A stretch of 64,000 nt of DNA from Firmicutes bacterium CAG:24053_14 (lineage in GTDB: Bacteria; Bacillota; Clostridia; Oscillospirales; Oscillospiraceae). The notes under the pieces are model-generated. The model saw only the letters and a list, made by a program, of their open reading frames with translations. It did no database searches and was not told where the DNA came from. The stretch lies in NCBI GenBank assembly GCA_001916715.1, contig MNSZ01000061.1, positions 129,598-193,597 of the forward strand. The letters are read 5' to 3'. The stretch's first letter is position 1, and every line of letters starts with the position of its first letter. Position numbers and translations under genes: made by a program. Below are positions 16,372 to 25,880 of the stretch, one piece after another.

Positions 16372-18314
16372 TTGAAGATCAGGATTTTTTGCCTGTTTCG
16401 CAGGATGAAATGCATGAGCGCGGCTGGTGGTGGTACGATTTTCTGCTCGTAACGGGCGATGCGTATGTCGATCATCCGAGCTTCGGCCCGGCGGTGATAA
16501 GCCGCGTTTTGGAGGCCGACGGCTTCCGCGTTGCGGTGCTCGCGCAGCCGGACTGGCACTCGGCGGAGGACTTTGCGGCCTTCGGCAGACCTCGTCTTGG
16601 CGTTTTGATCGGAGCCGGAAACCTCGACTCCATGGTCGCGCACTATACGGCGGCCAAAAAGCGCCGCAGCGAGGACTTTTACTCGCCCGGCAAAAAGGCC
16701 GGACTGCGCCCGGACAGAGCCACGATAGTCTATTCAAACCGCGCGCGCGAGGCCTTCGGCGCGGATGTGCCGATAATCATCGGCGGCCTTGAGGCCTCGC
16801 TGCGGCGCTTTGCGCACTATGACTATTGGGACGACAAGGTGCGCCGCTCGATCCTCGTCGATTCGGGCGCGGACATGCTCGTTTACGGCATGGCAGAGTA
16901 CGCCGAGCGTGAGATAGCAAGGCGGCTTAAAAAGAAGATCCCCGTTTCCGAGATGCGCGATATCCGCGGCACTGCGTTTTTGGCTCACGATGCAGCCGAA
17001 TGCACGTTTGACTCGGTGACGCTGCCCTCGTTTGCCGACGTTTGCGACAGCAAGCGCTTTTACGCGGACGCAACGCGCATAGAATACGCCGAGCACGACC
17101 CCGTGCGCGGCAGGGCGCTGATACAGGAGCACGACGGCAGATATCTCATCGTAAATCCCCCGGCGATGCCGCTGGAGACAAAGGAGCTTGACCGCGTGGC
17201 CGAGCTTCCGTACACCAAGCAGTATCACCCGATGTACGAGCCGCTCGGCGGCGTTCCGGCCATCGAGGAGGTCAAGTTCTCGGTCATACACAACCGCGGC
17301 TGCTTCGGCGGCTGCAACTTCTGCGCGCTTGCGTTCCACCAGGGCAGAATGGTCACGAGCCGCAGCCATGAAAGCATCATCCGCGAGGTCACGGCGCTCA
17401 CGAAATTCCCCGATTTCAAGGGCTACATCAACGACGTCGGCGGCCCCTCGGCCAATTTCAGGCATCATTCCTGCAAAAAGCAGGCCAAGTGCGGCATGTG
17501 CGCCGACAGGCGCTGCCTTGCGCCCACGCCCTGCCCGAACCTCGACGCGGATCACTCCGACTATCTGGCGCTGCTGCGCAAGCTGCGGCAGATACCGGGC
17601 GTGAAAAAGGTCTTTGTGCGCAGCGGCATAAGATACGACTACATGCTTGAGGATAAAAACGACGATTTCTTCGCCGAGCTTGTCAAATACCACATCTCCG
17701 GCCAGCTCAAGGTCGCGCCCGAGCATTGCATCGACGGCGTTCTCGACTACATGGGCAAGCCGCACATCGACGTGTACGAAAAGTTCATGGACAAGTACAA
17801 AAAGATGAACAACCGCTTTTCAAAGGAGCAGTACGTCGTGCCGTATCTGATGTCCTCGCATCCGGGCAGCACGCTCGCCGACGCGGTCGCGCTTGCCGAA
17901 TACCTCAACAAAAAAGGCCGTCAGCCCGAGCAGGTGCAGGATTTCTATCCCACCCCCGGCACGGTTTCGACCTGCATGTATTACACGGGCATCGACCCGA
18001 TGACGATGAAATCGGTCTACGTCGCAAAAACCTTCCACGAGAAGGCGATGCAGCGCGCGCTTTTGCAGTGGAAGCGGCCGGATAAGCGTAAGCTCGTCAT
18101 CGAGGCGCTCAAGGAAGCCGGGCGCGAGGATCTCATAGGCTACGGGCCGGAGTGCCTTGTGCGTCCCGACCGTCCGCCGCGCCAAAAGGCTCCCGAGAAG
18201 CCCAAAGCGCCCGAAAAGCAGCAGATAACGAAAAAAGCCGGCTACGCCAAGGGCTGGGCAAAGCCCAAGCCCAAGAAAAACGCAAAGCCCGGCAGCAAGA
18301 AGAAAGGAAAGTGA
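16368..18314 (+). CDS. YgiQ-family radical SAM protein
   Basis: 648 residues, typical for the family. The radical SAM cluster motif is CFGGCNFC at about residue 315 of the chain; an N-terminal B12-binding-like region (SFGPAVISRVLEADGFRVAVL) precedes it, and the HSCKKQAKCGMCADRRCLAP block carries further cysteines typical of YgiQ. The C-terminal tail is Lys/Pro-rich and probably disordered. ATG 16368 overlaps the previous stop and follows GGGGAG. The reaction is not known for the family. Confidence 0.93.
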   Translation: MIEDQDFLPVSQDEMHERGWWWYDFLLVTGDAYVDHPSFGPAVISRVLEADGFRVAVLAQPDWHSAEDFAAFGRPRLGVLIGAGNLDSMVAHYTAAKKRRSEDFYSPGKKAGLRPDRATIVYSNRAREAFGADVPIIIGGLEASLRRFAHYDYWDDKVRRSILVDSGADMLVYGMAEYAEREIARRLKKKIPVSEMRDIRGTAFLAHDAAECTFDSVTLPSFADVCDSKRFYADATRIEYAEHDPVRGRALIQEHDGRYLIVNPPAMPLETKELDRVAELPYTKQYHPMYEPLGGVPAIEEVKFSVIHNRGCFGGCNFCALAFHQGRMVTSRSHESIIREVTALTKFPDFKGYINDVGGPSANFRHHSCKKQAKCGMCADRRCLAPTPCPNLDADHSDYLALLRKLRQIPGVKKVFVRSGIRYDYMLEDKNDDFFAELVKYHISGQLKVAPEHCIDGVLDYMGKPHIDVYEKFMDKYKKMNNRFSKEQYVVPYLMSSHPGSTLADAVALAEYLNKKGRQPEQVQDFYPTPGTVSTCMYYTGIDPMTMKSVYVAKTFHEKAMQRALLQWKRPDKRKLVIEALKEAGREDLIGYGPECLVRPDRPPRQKAPEKPKAPEKQQITKKAGYAKGWAKPKPKKNAKPGSKKKGK

Positions 18315-18319
18315 ACCGC

Positions 18320-18739
18320 ATGAAGTACAAAAGATTCGGAAACACGATAGTCGCACGCATCGACCGCGGCGAGGAGATACTCGATAAGATACGCGAGCTT
18401 GCCGAAAGCGAGAGCATTAAGCTTGCCTCCGTCTCGGCGCTGGGCGCAACGAACGATTTCACCGTCGGCGTTTTCAACACCGCCGAGAAAAAATACTACT
18501 CGAACGAGTTCAAGGGCGCGTTCGAGATAGTATCCCTGACCGGTACCATTAATACAATGGACGGACAGTTTTACACGCACATCCACATGTCTGCCGGCAA
18601 CGACAAGGGCGAGGTCTTCGGCGGTCATCTCAACCGCGCGATGGTATCGGCGACCTGCGAAATGATCGTCAACGTCATCGACGGCGAGATCGACAGATAC
18701 GCAGATCCCGACGTCGGACTTAATCTGTTTAAGCTCTGA
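18320..18739 (+). CDS. PPC-domain (DUF296) protein
   Basis: 139 residues, essentially one PPC domain. The motifs THIHMS and GGHL hold the conserved His residues, which bind metal in bacterial members. Bacterial PPC proteins form trimers and are often called DNA-binding, although that role is proven for plant AT-hook members only. ATG 18320 is 6 nt after the ygiQ stop. The stop overlaps the next start (TGATG), so it is translated in a coupled way. Confidence 0.85.
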   Translation: MKYKRFGNTIVARIDRGEEILDKIRELAESESIKLASVSALGATNDFTVGVFNTAEKKYYSNEFKGAFEIVSLTGTINTMDGQFYTHIHMSAGNDKGEVFGGHLNRAMVSATCEMIVNVIDGEIDRYADPDVGLNLFKL

Positions 18740-19008
18740 TGCAGTACCTTACCTATTACCTGGCAGCGATCAATGTCGTTTTGTACGCCTTGATGGGGCT
18801 TGATAAGCTGTTTGCAAAGCTGCAAAAGCGCCGCATTCCCGAAAAAACGCTGTTTGCCTTCGCCGTTCTCGGCGGAGCGCTCGGCGGTACTCTCGGCATG
18901 TACGGCTTCCGCCACAAAACGCTGCACAAGACCTTTGCCATCGGCTTTCCGCTTCTGGCCATAGTCCAGATCGCGGCAGTCGTATTTTTAGTAATCAAAT
19001 TCGCTTAG
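18739..19008 (+). CDS. DUF1294 small membrane protein
   Basis: 89 residues with about three membrane helices and the DUF1294 signature: YALMGLDKLFAKLQKRRIPE, then GGALGGTLGMYGFRHKT. Function is unknown. Starts inside the previous stop and is followed 17 nt later by the YeiH gene. Confidence 0.88.
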   Translation: MQYLTYYLAAINVVLYALMGLDKLFAKLQKRRIPEKTLFAFAVLGGALGGTLGMYGFRHKTLHKTFAIGFPLLAIVQIAAVVFLVIKFA

Positions 19009-19024
19009 AAAGAAGTTTCCCGCA

Positions 19025-20050
19025 ATGAAAGAAAAGATCAAGGGACTGCTGCTGTGCCTTGTTATTGCAGTTCCGGCATGGCTGCTCGGCCGCAAGTTTG
19101 CCGTCGTCGGCGGCCCCGTTATATCCATCCTGCTCGGCATGATCGTCGGCATGTTTCTCAAAAACCGCGCGCCGTTTGACGCCGGCATCAAATTCACCTC
19201 GAAAAAGATCCTCCAGTGGGCGGTCATTCTGCTGGGCTTCGGCATGAACCTGACCGTCATCGGACAGACCGGCGTGCAGTCGCTGCCTATAATCCTCAGC
19301 ACGATAACGACCTCGCTGCTGGTTGCGTTCATCCTCTGCAAGGCACTGAAGATACCCTCGAAGATATCCACCCTTGTCGGCGTCGGCTCGTCCATCTGCG
19401 GCGGCTCCGCAATTGCTGCCACCGCCCCCGTCATCGATGCAAGCGATGAGGAGGTCGCGCAGGCGATATCGGTAATATTCTTCTACAACGTCATCGCAGC
19501 TCTCGTTTTTCCGCTCATGGGCACGCTTCTCGGCTTTTCAACGACCTCCGGCGAGGCCTTCGGCATTTTCGCCGGAACTGCGGTGAACGACACCTCGTCC
19601 GTCACCGCCGCCGCCTCGACCTGGGACAGCATGTGGGGGCTCGGCTCGCAGACGCTGGATAAGGCCGTCACCGTTAAGCTCACGCGAACCCTTGCGATAA
19701 TACCCATAACGCTCGTTCTCGCGCTCGTACGCTCGAAAAGAACGGCAGGCGAAGGCGGCAAGAAAGTCAGCCTCAAGAGCGTTTTTCCGATGTTTATCCT
19801 CTATTTTGTGCTTGCCTCGGTCATAACGACCGTCGCGCAGTCGCTCGGCGTTGACGCAAGCGTGTTCTCGCCGCTCAAGGAGCTGAGCAAGTTCATGATC
19901 GTGCTCGCCATGGCTGCGGTGGGTCTCAACACCAACCCAGTCAAGCTCGTCAAAACCGGCGGTAAGCCGCTGCTTCTCGGCTTCTGCTGCTGGCTCGGCA
20001 TAAGCTGCGTTGCCCTTGCAATGCAGCACGTTCTGGGGCTTATCGCGTGA
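19025..20050 (+). CDS. YeiH/UPF0324 family putative sulfate exporter
   Basis: 341 residues, about ten membrane helices. The conserved blocks ILLGFGMNLTVIGQTG, VGVGSSICGGSAIAATAPV and GTAVNDTSSVTAA identify the UPF0324 family, annotated as putative sulfate exporters. The transport role is an annotation from homology with little direct proof. SD AGAAAG upstream; its stop TGA overlaps the start of the hydrolase (GTGATGA). Confidence 0.9.
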   Translation: MKEKIKGLLLCLVIAVPAWLLGRKFAVVGGPVISILLGMIVGMFLKNRAPFDAGIKFTSKKILQWAVILLGFGMNLTVIGQTGVQSLPIILSTITTSLLVAFILCKALKIPSKISTLVGVGSSICGGSAIAATAPVIDASDEEVAQAISVIFFYNVIAALVFPLMGTLLGFSTTSGEAFGIFAGTAVNDTSSVTAAASTWDSMWGLGSQTLDKAVTVKLTRTLAIIPITLVLALVRSKRTAGEGGKKVSLKSVFPMFILYFVLASVITTVAQSLGVDASVFSPLKELSKFMIVLAMAAVGLNTNPVKLVKTGGKPLLLGFCCWLGISCVALAMQHVLGLIA

Positions 20051-20982
20051 TGAAATGGCTGATTATCCCGGCCGCCGCAGGCGTTTTGACGCTTGCGGCG
20101 GCTTATGCCGCGGTGCGTGTCGGATGCTATGTTCCGCCGCGCTGCGACGAGGACGTTTTCTCAATGCCCGATACGGAGCAATATAACGTTTTTCGCGCGC
20201 AGTCGGAAAAAATGATCCGCGACACGCTGAGCATACCGTACGAGGATGTGTTCATCACGTCCTTTGACGGGCTGCGCCTGCACGCGAAGTTCTATGCCGC
20301 GTCCGAGCGCAAAGCGCCGGTGCAGATCATGTTCCACGGCTACAAAAGCTCGGCCGAGCGCGACTTCTGCGGCGGTCTGCGCGAGGGCATCGACGGCGGC
20401 TTCAACGTGCTGCTGGTCGATCAGCGCGCCCACGGCGAAAGCGAGGGCAAGTACCTTACCTTCGGCGTGAACGAGCGCTTTGACTGCCTTTCGTGGGCAA
20501 GCTACGCCGCCGAACGCTTCGGAAATGATGTTAAGATATATCTATACGGCATCTCGATGGGCGCTTCGACCGTGCTCATGGCCTCGGCGCTGCCGCTGCC
20601 GAAGTCGGTGTCCGGCATTGTCGCCGACTGCGGCTACACCTCGCCGAAGGACATCATTTTTTCCGTCCTGCGCGATCATCACGTTCCGGCAGCGCCGGTT
20701 TACGCAGTCGCGCGCCTCGGCGCAAGGCTCTTCTGCGGCTTTGACCTCGACTCAGCCTCCGCGCCGGATGCGCTCAGCCGCAGCCACATACCCGTTTTGT
20801 TCATTCACGGCGATGACGATCGCTTCGTGCCCTGCCGCATGAGCCGTGAAAATTTCGAGGCCAGCGCCGCCGAGCACAAGAAGCTGCTCATCGTCCACAA
20901 CGCCGGCCACGGCCTGAGCTATATGCTCGACCGCCCCGCCTACCTCTCCGCCCTCCACGAATTTTTAGAGGCGCATTTTTAG
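20047..20982 (+). CDS. Alpha/beta hydrolase with N-terminal membrane anchor
   Basis: 311 residues. A hydrophobic anchor at residues 3-22, then an alpha/beta hydrolase fold: MFHGYKSS (oxyanion), YGISMGAST (nucleophile elbow with Ser), FIHGDDDRFVP (acid) and HNAGHGLSY (His). The family includes YqkD/FrsA-like esterases. Last gene of the plus-strand run. Its C-terminal residues FLEAHF and stop are encoded by the end of a dispersed repeat. Confidence 0.87.
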   Translation: MMKWLIIPAAAGVLTLAAAYAAVRVGCYVPPRCDEDVFSMPDTEQYNVFRAQSEKMIRDTLSIPYEDVFITSFDGLRLHAKFYAASERKAPVQIMFHGYKSSAERDFCGGLREGIDGGFNVLLVDQRAHGESEGKYLTFGVNERFDCLSWASYAAERFGNDVKIYLYGISMGASTVLMASALPLPKSVSGIVADCGYTSPKDIIFSVLRDHHVPAAPVYAVARLGARLFCGFDLDSASAPDALSRSHIPVLFIHGDDDRFVPCRMSRENFEASAAEHKKLLIVHNAGHGLSYMLDRPAYLSALHEFLEAHF

Positions 20983-21217
20983 TGGCGCATTGACGCAGCT
21001 ACCAATACATTTATCTCTGGTGTCCCGGTTCGAGACTGCCGACAAAACCGTAGTTGCCTCGCGTAACATGAGTGCGCTGCTGAGTTTTTTGCCGCACTAC
21101 AATGGCTCTCTGCTCTCAGCTCTCAGCTGCGACAAAGCCGCACGGTTTCCTCAGCATATTCGATACCGGGCTACCGCAATATGCGTATTCGTAGGTGTGG
21201 CAAATCGCAACTAAAAA
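20962..21217. repeat. Dispersed inverted-end repeat, locus 6
   Basis: The left end is duplicated as a 14-bp stub (TTTTTAGAGGCGCA) followed by the full end TTTTTAGTGGCGCATTGACG. The right end is CAAATCGCAACTAAAAA. Between them are the inner inverted segments ACAAAACCGT and GCACGGTTTCC. Confidence 0.8.
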
Positions 21218-21245
21218 GCTCCAAGGCATTTTGCCTTGGAGCTTT
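21213..21245 (-). terminator. Terminator of the 84-residue protein gene
   Basis: 13-bp stem AGCTCCAAGGCA/TGCCTTGGAGCT, followed on the minus strand by five T. The T-run is shared with the end of repeat locus 6. Confidence 0.8.
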
Positions 21246-21258
21246 ACGTTTCGTTATA

Positions 21259-21513
21259 TCAGGTGAAGCTGGAGATCATGCTGATGGGCCAGCTCAGGAT
21301 ATCGCCGACGAGGCGAACCTTGCTCTGTACGAACAGACGGGTGTCTTCATCGGTGACCTTGTCCTTGATCTTCTGGGCTACGTCCTTGGGGTTGATCTCA
21401 AGAAGCTTGCCTGCAACGCCGAGGATCTTGCCTGCGTCGAGGTACTTAACGGTCTCAACGAGGTTATCCTTTGCGGCCTCGAAGTCAAAGTTGGCGATTG
21501 CCTTAATGCACAT
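21259..21513 (-). CDS. Small conserved-looking cytoplasmic protein, function unknown
   Basis: 84 residues, no family recognised, no signal peptide. It is mostly amphipathic helix (FDFEAAKDNLVETVKYLDAG; DVAQKIKDKVTDEDTRLFV) with a hydrophobic tail WPISMISSF. It has a strong SD (GGGAGG), its own promoter and its own terminator, and frequent-codon usage, so it is probably a well-expressed independent gene. Confidence 0.72.
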   Translation of the reverse strand: MCIKAIANFDFEAAKDNLVETVKYLDAGKILGVAGKLLEINPKDVAQKIKDKVTDEDTRLFVQSKVRLVGDILSWPISMISSFT

Positions 21514-21556
21514 GTTGTTTTCCTCCCATATTAATCTTTGTTGTTCAGATGCAGTA

Positions 21557-21586
21557 ACTATACCACATTAAGCTACATTTTGTAAA
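21557..21586 (-). promoter_or_regulatory. Promoter of the 84-residue protein gene
   Basis: On the minus strand TTTACA (21581-21586) and TATAGT (21557-21562) are 18 bp apart, about 45 nt before the ATG. Confidence 0.55.
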
Positions 21587-21659
21587 CCGTATTCCATCAT
21601 ACAGCATAAAATATTTTAGCACAAAGTGTACGATATGTCAAAAAGAAAAAACTGCAAGC

Positions 21660-24047
21660 CTATTTTTTGTGCACAAATGCGGAAACGAGCGCGCGCAGGC
21701 CGCCTTTCTCGCGATTTGCCGCGCGCAGCAGCGCCTTGACCTGGACCTCGGTGACGGCACCCGTGAAGCGCGCAAGGCCGCGATACGGCAGGTTCATGGC
21801 AAACTCAGTGTTGTTTGCGCCCTCCGCGTTCCCGGTCAGGCGGAAGAAGCCACAGACAAGGCGCAGTGCGCGATACAGCAGCCGTCCGAGTCCGGGGCGG
21901 AACTGCCCCTGAACGAGCGCAGAATTAAACTCCAGCGGCGCATCCTTATCCCACATATGCGGCGGTATCTCGCGGCCGAGCAGTGCAGCAAAGCTCTCAT
22001 CCGGCACCAAAAGAACATCGGCGCGGCGGTATGGCGCAAAAACAGGGTCGGTGTACGGGTCGGGCGCACCGTCGCCCGGCTTTTCGACTGCGCCGCGTAG
22101 GCGGATATCGCGCGATGACGCGCCGACGAGGATTTCATATCGCCCGCCGGCAGTCGCCCAGCGGTTTTCGGCAATGTTCCAGTACTGATACGCGCGCTCG
22201 GGGAGCCGGACAAAAACGCGCTTTGTCTCGCCGGGCGATAGCTCGACGCGCGCAAAGCCGCGCAGCTCCTTTTCGGGGCAGAACACGCCGCCCTTCGGCG
22301 CGGCGACATAGACCTGTGCTATCTCCGCACCCGGCACGCTGCCGGTGTTTTTTATCGTGAAGCTCACGCCGTCGGGCGCGATCTCAAGGCCGCCGTACTC
22401 AAAGCTCGTGTAGCTCATGCCGAAGCCGAACGGATACTTGACCGCCTTGTTCGCCGTGTCGTAATAGCGATAGCCGACGAAAATACCCTCACGGTATTCG
22501 CTCGTGCGCTCCGTTCCGGGGTAGCGGATATAGCACGGCGTGTCGGACAGCCTAAGCGGCATGGTCTCGGCAAGCTTGCCGGAGGGGCACGACTTGCCGG
22601 AAACAAGGCGCGCGATCGCCTTTGCCCCGGCCTGACCGCCCAGATACCCGTGCAGCAGCGCCTTGGCGTGTTTATCCCAATCCGTTTCCACCGGGCTTCC
22701 GCAGGACAGAATGACGACGATGTTGGGGTTAACTTCGCTCACCTCGCGCAGAAGCCGTATCTGGTTTTCGGCGATGCGCATATGCTGCCTGTCAACGCCC
22801 TCGGCCTCGCTGCCCTCGTCGAGCCCCAGCCACATGAGTACGGTGTCCGCACGTCCGGCAAGCTTGCAGGCCTGCTCACGCAGCCTGCGGCTTTTGCCGC
22901 CGCTTCGCCTGAAGCCGGGTGCAAAGCCTATGACGTTCACGCCCTCGGCGCGCAGTGCGTCAAGGCCGCATTCGAGTTTGGTCGGCTCGATGTGCGAGCT
23001 GCCTGCGCCCTGATAGCGCGGCGTTTTCGCAAAATCGCCGACAACGGCGACGCGCGCACCGGGCTTGAGCGGCAGTATGCCGTCCTCGTTTTTCAGCAGC
23101 ACCGCGCACTCCTCCGCAAAGCGTGCGGCAAATTCGTGGTGCTCGGCCAAATCGCAGTCGGGTGCGCTCCCAAACGTGCTCTCGGCGTCGGAAACAAGGC
23201 GCAGCAGGCGCGCAACGCGCTCGTCAAGAAGCTCACGCTTAACTGTGCCGCTCTGCACGGCCTCGAGTATCTGCCGGTCGGTCTCGCCGCCGGTGCCGGG
23301 CATTTCAAGGCTGTTGCCGGCGATCAGGCCGCGAACTCTGTCGTTATCGCCGCCCCAGTCGGTGACGATGAGGCCGTCGTAGCCCCACTCGTGCGTGAGG
23401 ATATCCTGCAAAAGGTGCTTATTTTCGTTGGTGTACTGCCCGTTTAGCATGTTGTACGAGGTCATAAGGCACTTTGCGTGCCCCTCCTTGACCGCGATCT
23501 CGAACGCCGGCAGGTAAATTTCGCGCAGGGTGCGCTCATCCATGACCGAGTCGCTGGTCATGCGCAGCGTCTCCTGCGAGTTTGCCGCGAAGTGCTTAAC
23601 GCAGGCGGCGATGCCGTTTGACTGCACGCCGCGTATCAGCGCCGCGGCGCATTTTCCGGCTAGCAGCGGATCCTCGGAGTAGTATTCAAAATTGCGGCCG
23701 CACAGCGGACTGCGCTTGATGTTGACGCCCGGGCCGAGGATCACGCCGACGCGCTGTGCGCGCGTTTCCGCGCCGAGACGGCGGCCCATCTGTTCGATCA
23801 TGGCCTCGTCCCAGCTGTTTGCCGCCGCGGACGCAGTCGGGAAGCATGTCGCCGGGTACGCCGCGTTCAGGCCGAGGTGATCGTTCTTGCCGATCTGCTT
23901 GCGCAGACCGTGCGGCCCGTCGGTCAGCATCATTTGGGGAATGCCGAGGCGCGCAACGCCCTTCGTGTGCCAGAAGTCCGCACCCGAGCACAGCGAGGCC
24001 TTCTCCTCGTCCGTCATTTTCGATATCAGTTCTGTATAGTCCACCAT
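21660..24047 (-). CDS. Glycoside hydrolase family 3 beta-glucosidase
   Basis: 795 residues. The GH3 N-terminal barrel (DGPHGLRKQ; KHFAANSQE with the substrate-binding Lys-His) leads to the nucleophile Asp in GLIVTDWGGDNDR. The GH3 C-terminal domain (PGARVAVVGDFAKTPRYQGAGSSHIEPT) and a fibronectin III-like domain (SPGETKRVFVRL) follow. There is no signal peptide, so it is cytoplasmic and probably acts on imported beta-glucosides. ATG 24047 follows AGGAGA, which touches the end of repeat locus 7. No sugar transporter is adjacent. Confidence 0.93.
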   Translation of the reverse strand: MVDYTELISKMTDEEKASLCSGADFWHTKGVARLGIPQMMLTDGPHGLRKQIGKNDHLGLNAAYPATCFPTASAAANSWDEAMIEQMGRRLGAETRAQRVGVILGPGVNIKRSPLCGRNFEYYSEDPLLAGKCAAALIRGVQSNGIAACVKHFAANSQETLRMTSDSVMDERTLREIYLPAFEIAVKEGHAKCLMTSYNMLNGQYTNENKHLLQDILTHEWGYDGLIVTDWGGDNDRVRGLIAGNSLEMPGTGGETDRQILEAVQSGTVKRELLDERVARLLRLVSDAESTFGSAPDCDLAEHHEFAARFAEECAVLLKNEDGILPLKPGARVAVVGDFAKTPRYQGAGSSHIEPTKLECGLDALRAEGVNVIGFAPGFRRSGGKSRRLREQACKLAGRADTVLMWLGLDEGSEAEGVDRQHMRIAENQIRLLREVSEVNPNIVVILSCGSPVETDWDKHAKALLHGYLGGQAGAKAIARLVSGKSCPSGKLAETMPLRLSDTPCYIRYPGTERTSEYREGIFVGYRYYDTANKAVKYPFGFGMSYTSFEYGGLEIAPDGVSFTIKNTGSVPGAEIAQVYVAAPKGGVFCPEKELRGFARVELSPGETKRVFVRLPERAYQYWNIAENRWATAGGRYEILVGASSRDIRLRGAVEKPGDGAPDPYTDPVFAPYRRADVLLVPDESFAALLGREIPPHMWDKDAPLEFNSALVQGQFRPGLGRLLYRALRLVCGFFRLTGNAEGANNTEFAMNLPYRGLARFTGAVTEVQVKALLRAANREKGGLRALVSAFVHKK

Positions 24048-24055
24048 TCTTCTCC

Positions 24056-24473
24056 TTTTTTAGTGGTGAATTGGGGCACCTACCAATACATCTATCTCTG
24101 GTAGCCCGGCAGCGCAGACTACGTCTGCGAAGTAATAAGTAATAAGTAAAAAGTAAAAGTGAAAAAGTGCGGTATTCGCCCGTAGAGTTAATAGCTGATA
24201 GTTAATAGGCTTGATTTGCGCTTTAATTCAACCCCTCGGCAGCAAAGCTGCCTGCTCCCCTTGACAGGGGAGCCAATGGAGCGCGATGCAAAAATCAGCA
24301 CCGCACTACTGGGTTGCGCGGCACGCATGGTTTCCTCCATTGTCCCGAACCGGGCGACCGCAAAACTCAGCACCGTACTAACGTATGGCGGCAGTTTCCC
24401 GGTTTCGTCGGTAACTTCGACACCGGGCACCGGCAATATGCGTATCCGTAACTGCGGTAATTCGCCTCTAAAA
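24056..24473. repeat. Dispersed inverted-end repeat, locus 7
   Basis: Begins TTTTTAGTGGTGAATTGGGG beside the SD of the GH3 gene and ends TTCGCCTCTAAAA, flush with the stop of the MgtC gene on the other side. Cargo includes the GGGGAGCCAATGG block. Confidence 0.78.
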
Positions 24474-25169
24474 CTACATTTCTTCGACGGCGAAGACGTT
24501 GGGGAGGGCGGTGATGGCCGGGACAAGCTCGGTGCCGCCGAGCTTCGGCGTTGTCTGAACCGACAGCAGCGCGTAGTAGCGGTGCTCCTCGTCCTCGCCC
24601 TGGGTACGGCTGACCTCGAGGTTCGAGACCTTGAGCGAGCGCTCGCTCATCATCTCGAGCACAGTCTGGATGGTGTCGGGCTTTGTATATTCGATGTACA
24701 GCGTGCATAGCCTGCTGCTTTTGGCGAACTTAAACTCGAACTTTATGAGCACTATCTCGGCAAAGAGTATGACCGCGGTCGCAAAGATCGCGCACTCGAC
24801 GAAGCCTGCGCCGCAGGCGAGGCCGACGATGGCCGAGGCCCACAGTCCGGCGGCGGTGGTAAGACCCTTGACCTGGCGGCGGCCGGTGACGATGATCGTG
24901 CCAGCGCCGATGAAGCCGATACCGGCGATGACCTGCGCGCCGAGCCTGCCGATGTCGGTGTAAAGCCCGAGGCCGAGCAGCAGGTACTGGCTGGTCAGCG
25001 TTGTTATCGCAGCACCCAGACAGATAAGAATGTGCGTGCGGAAGCCTGCCGGGCGGCGCTTTATCTCTCGCTCGGCTCCGATGACCGCGCCGCATATGAA
25101 CGCAAGCAGCAGGCGCAGCGCCATGGCCAGCGTTGTGGATTCCCTTATAAAATCAAAGCATGAAAGCAT
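24474..25169 (-). CDS. MgtC/SapB-family membrane protein (second of a tandem pair)
   Basis: 231 residues. Four to five membrane helices in the first 140 residues with the family block LLAFICGAVIGAEREIKRRPAGFRTHIL, and a C-terminal cytoplasmic domain of ACT-like size (from about residue 150). MgtC proteins are tied to growth at low Mg2+ and to regulation of ATP synthase in pathogens; which applies here is not known. SD GGAGG. It lies 12 nt downstream of a paralogue. The stop TAG abuts the repeat end. Confidence 0.88.
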   Translation of the reverse strand: MLSCFDFIRESTTLAMALRLLLAFICGAVIGAEREIKRRPAGFRTHILICLGAAITTLTSQYLLLGLGLYTDIGRLGAQVIAGIGFIGAGTIIVTGRRQVKGLTTAAGLWASAIVGLACGAGFVECAIFATAVILFAEIVLIKFEFKFAKSSRLCTLYIEYTKPDTIQTVLEMMSERSLKVSNLEVSRTQGEDEEHRYYALLSVQTTPKLGGTELVPAITALPNVFAVEEM

Positions 25170-25181
25170 GGCTGCACCTCC

Positions 25182-25880
25182 TTACTGGCTTTCTTCGATC
25201 GAAACCGTGCCGCCGAGCGCCGCAAGCTGCGCGAGAAGCTCGGTATGGTTCAGACCCTTTGGCAGATACACGCTCAGGTGCACGCCGAGCTGCGCGCGCC
25301 TGTCCTCCGGCTGCTTGCTCAGGTCGATGTCGAACACTGTGACGCCCTGCTCGCGCAGCGTGCTCAGTATGCCGCCGAGGCACTCCATGCCGTCAAGCTC
25401 GGCGAGGATGTTCATGTACCGCGAGCGCTGTATCAGCCGGTTTTCCAGCGCCGGGAACGCATACATGCACACGAGGATCAGCGCGACCGACACGGCTACG
25501 CACTCGTAGTAGCCTGCGCCGATCGCGAGGCCGAGGCACGCCGACGCCCACAGTCCGGCAGCCGTGGTCAGACCCTTGACGCGCTTGCGCCCGGTCAGGA
25601 TGATCGAGCCTGCACCGAGGAAGCCCACGCCGTTTATGACCTGCGCGCCGAAGCGCGAAACGTCGTGCGTTGCGCCGACGGACTGCGCGGCCGCTGCCCA
25701 CTGCGTTGACAGCATCAGATCGATATACTGGCTGAGCATTATGGTCATCGACGAGCCGATGGCCACGAGCATATATGTTCTGAATCCGGCCGGTGAGCTG
25801 CGCCGCTCGCGCTCAAGCCCGAGCAGGCCGCCCACTACGACCGCCAGCAGTATTCTGACTGCCACAGACAAAAAACTCAT
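25182..25880 (-). CDS. MgtC/SapB-family membrane protein (first of a tandem pair)
   Basis: 232 residues, the same layout as its downstream neighbour: LLAVVVGGLLGLERERRSSPAGFRTYMLV, GAGSIILTGRKRVKGLTTAAGLWASA, then a C-terminal ACT-like domain. The two differ enough to be an old duplication. ATG 25880 has no close SD: the adjoining end of repeat locus 8 begins six bases away, and the only purine-rich site (AAAGGAG, 25905-25911) is 24 nt off with a short hairpin between. Confidence 0.87.
   Translation of the reverse strand: MSFLSVAVRILLAVVVGGLLGLERERRSSPAGFRTYMLVAIGSSMTIMLSQYIDLMLSTQWAAAAQSVGATHDVSRFGAQVINGVGFLGAGSIILTGRKRVKGLTTAAGLWASACLGLAIGAGYYECVAVSVALILVCMYAFPALENRLIQRSRYMNILAELDGMECLGGILSTLREQGVTVFDIDLSKQPEDRRAQLGVHLSVYLPKGLNHTELLAQLAALGGTVSIEESQ

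Noticed and set aside
22650..23447. 265-residue plus-strand frame
   Set aside because: Antisense to the GH3 catalytic and C-terminal domains.
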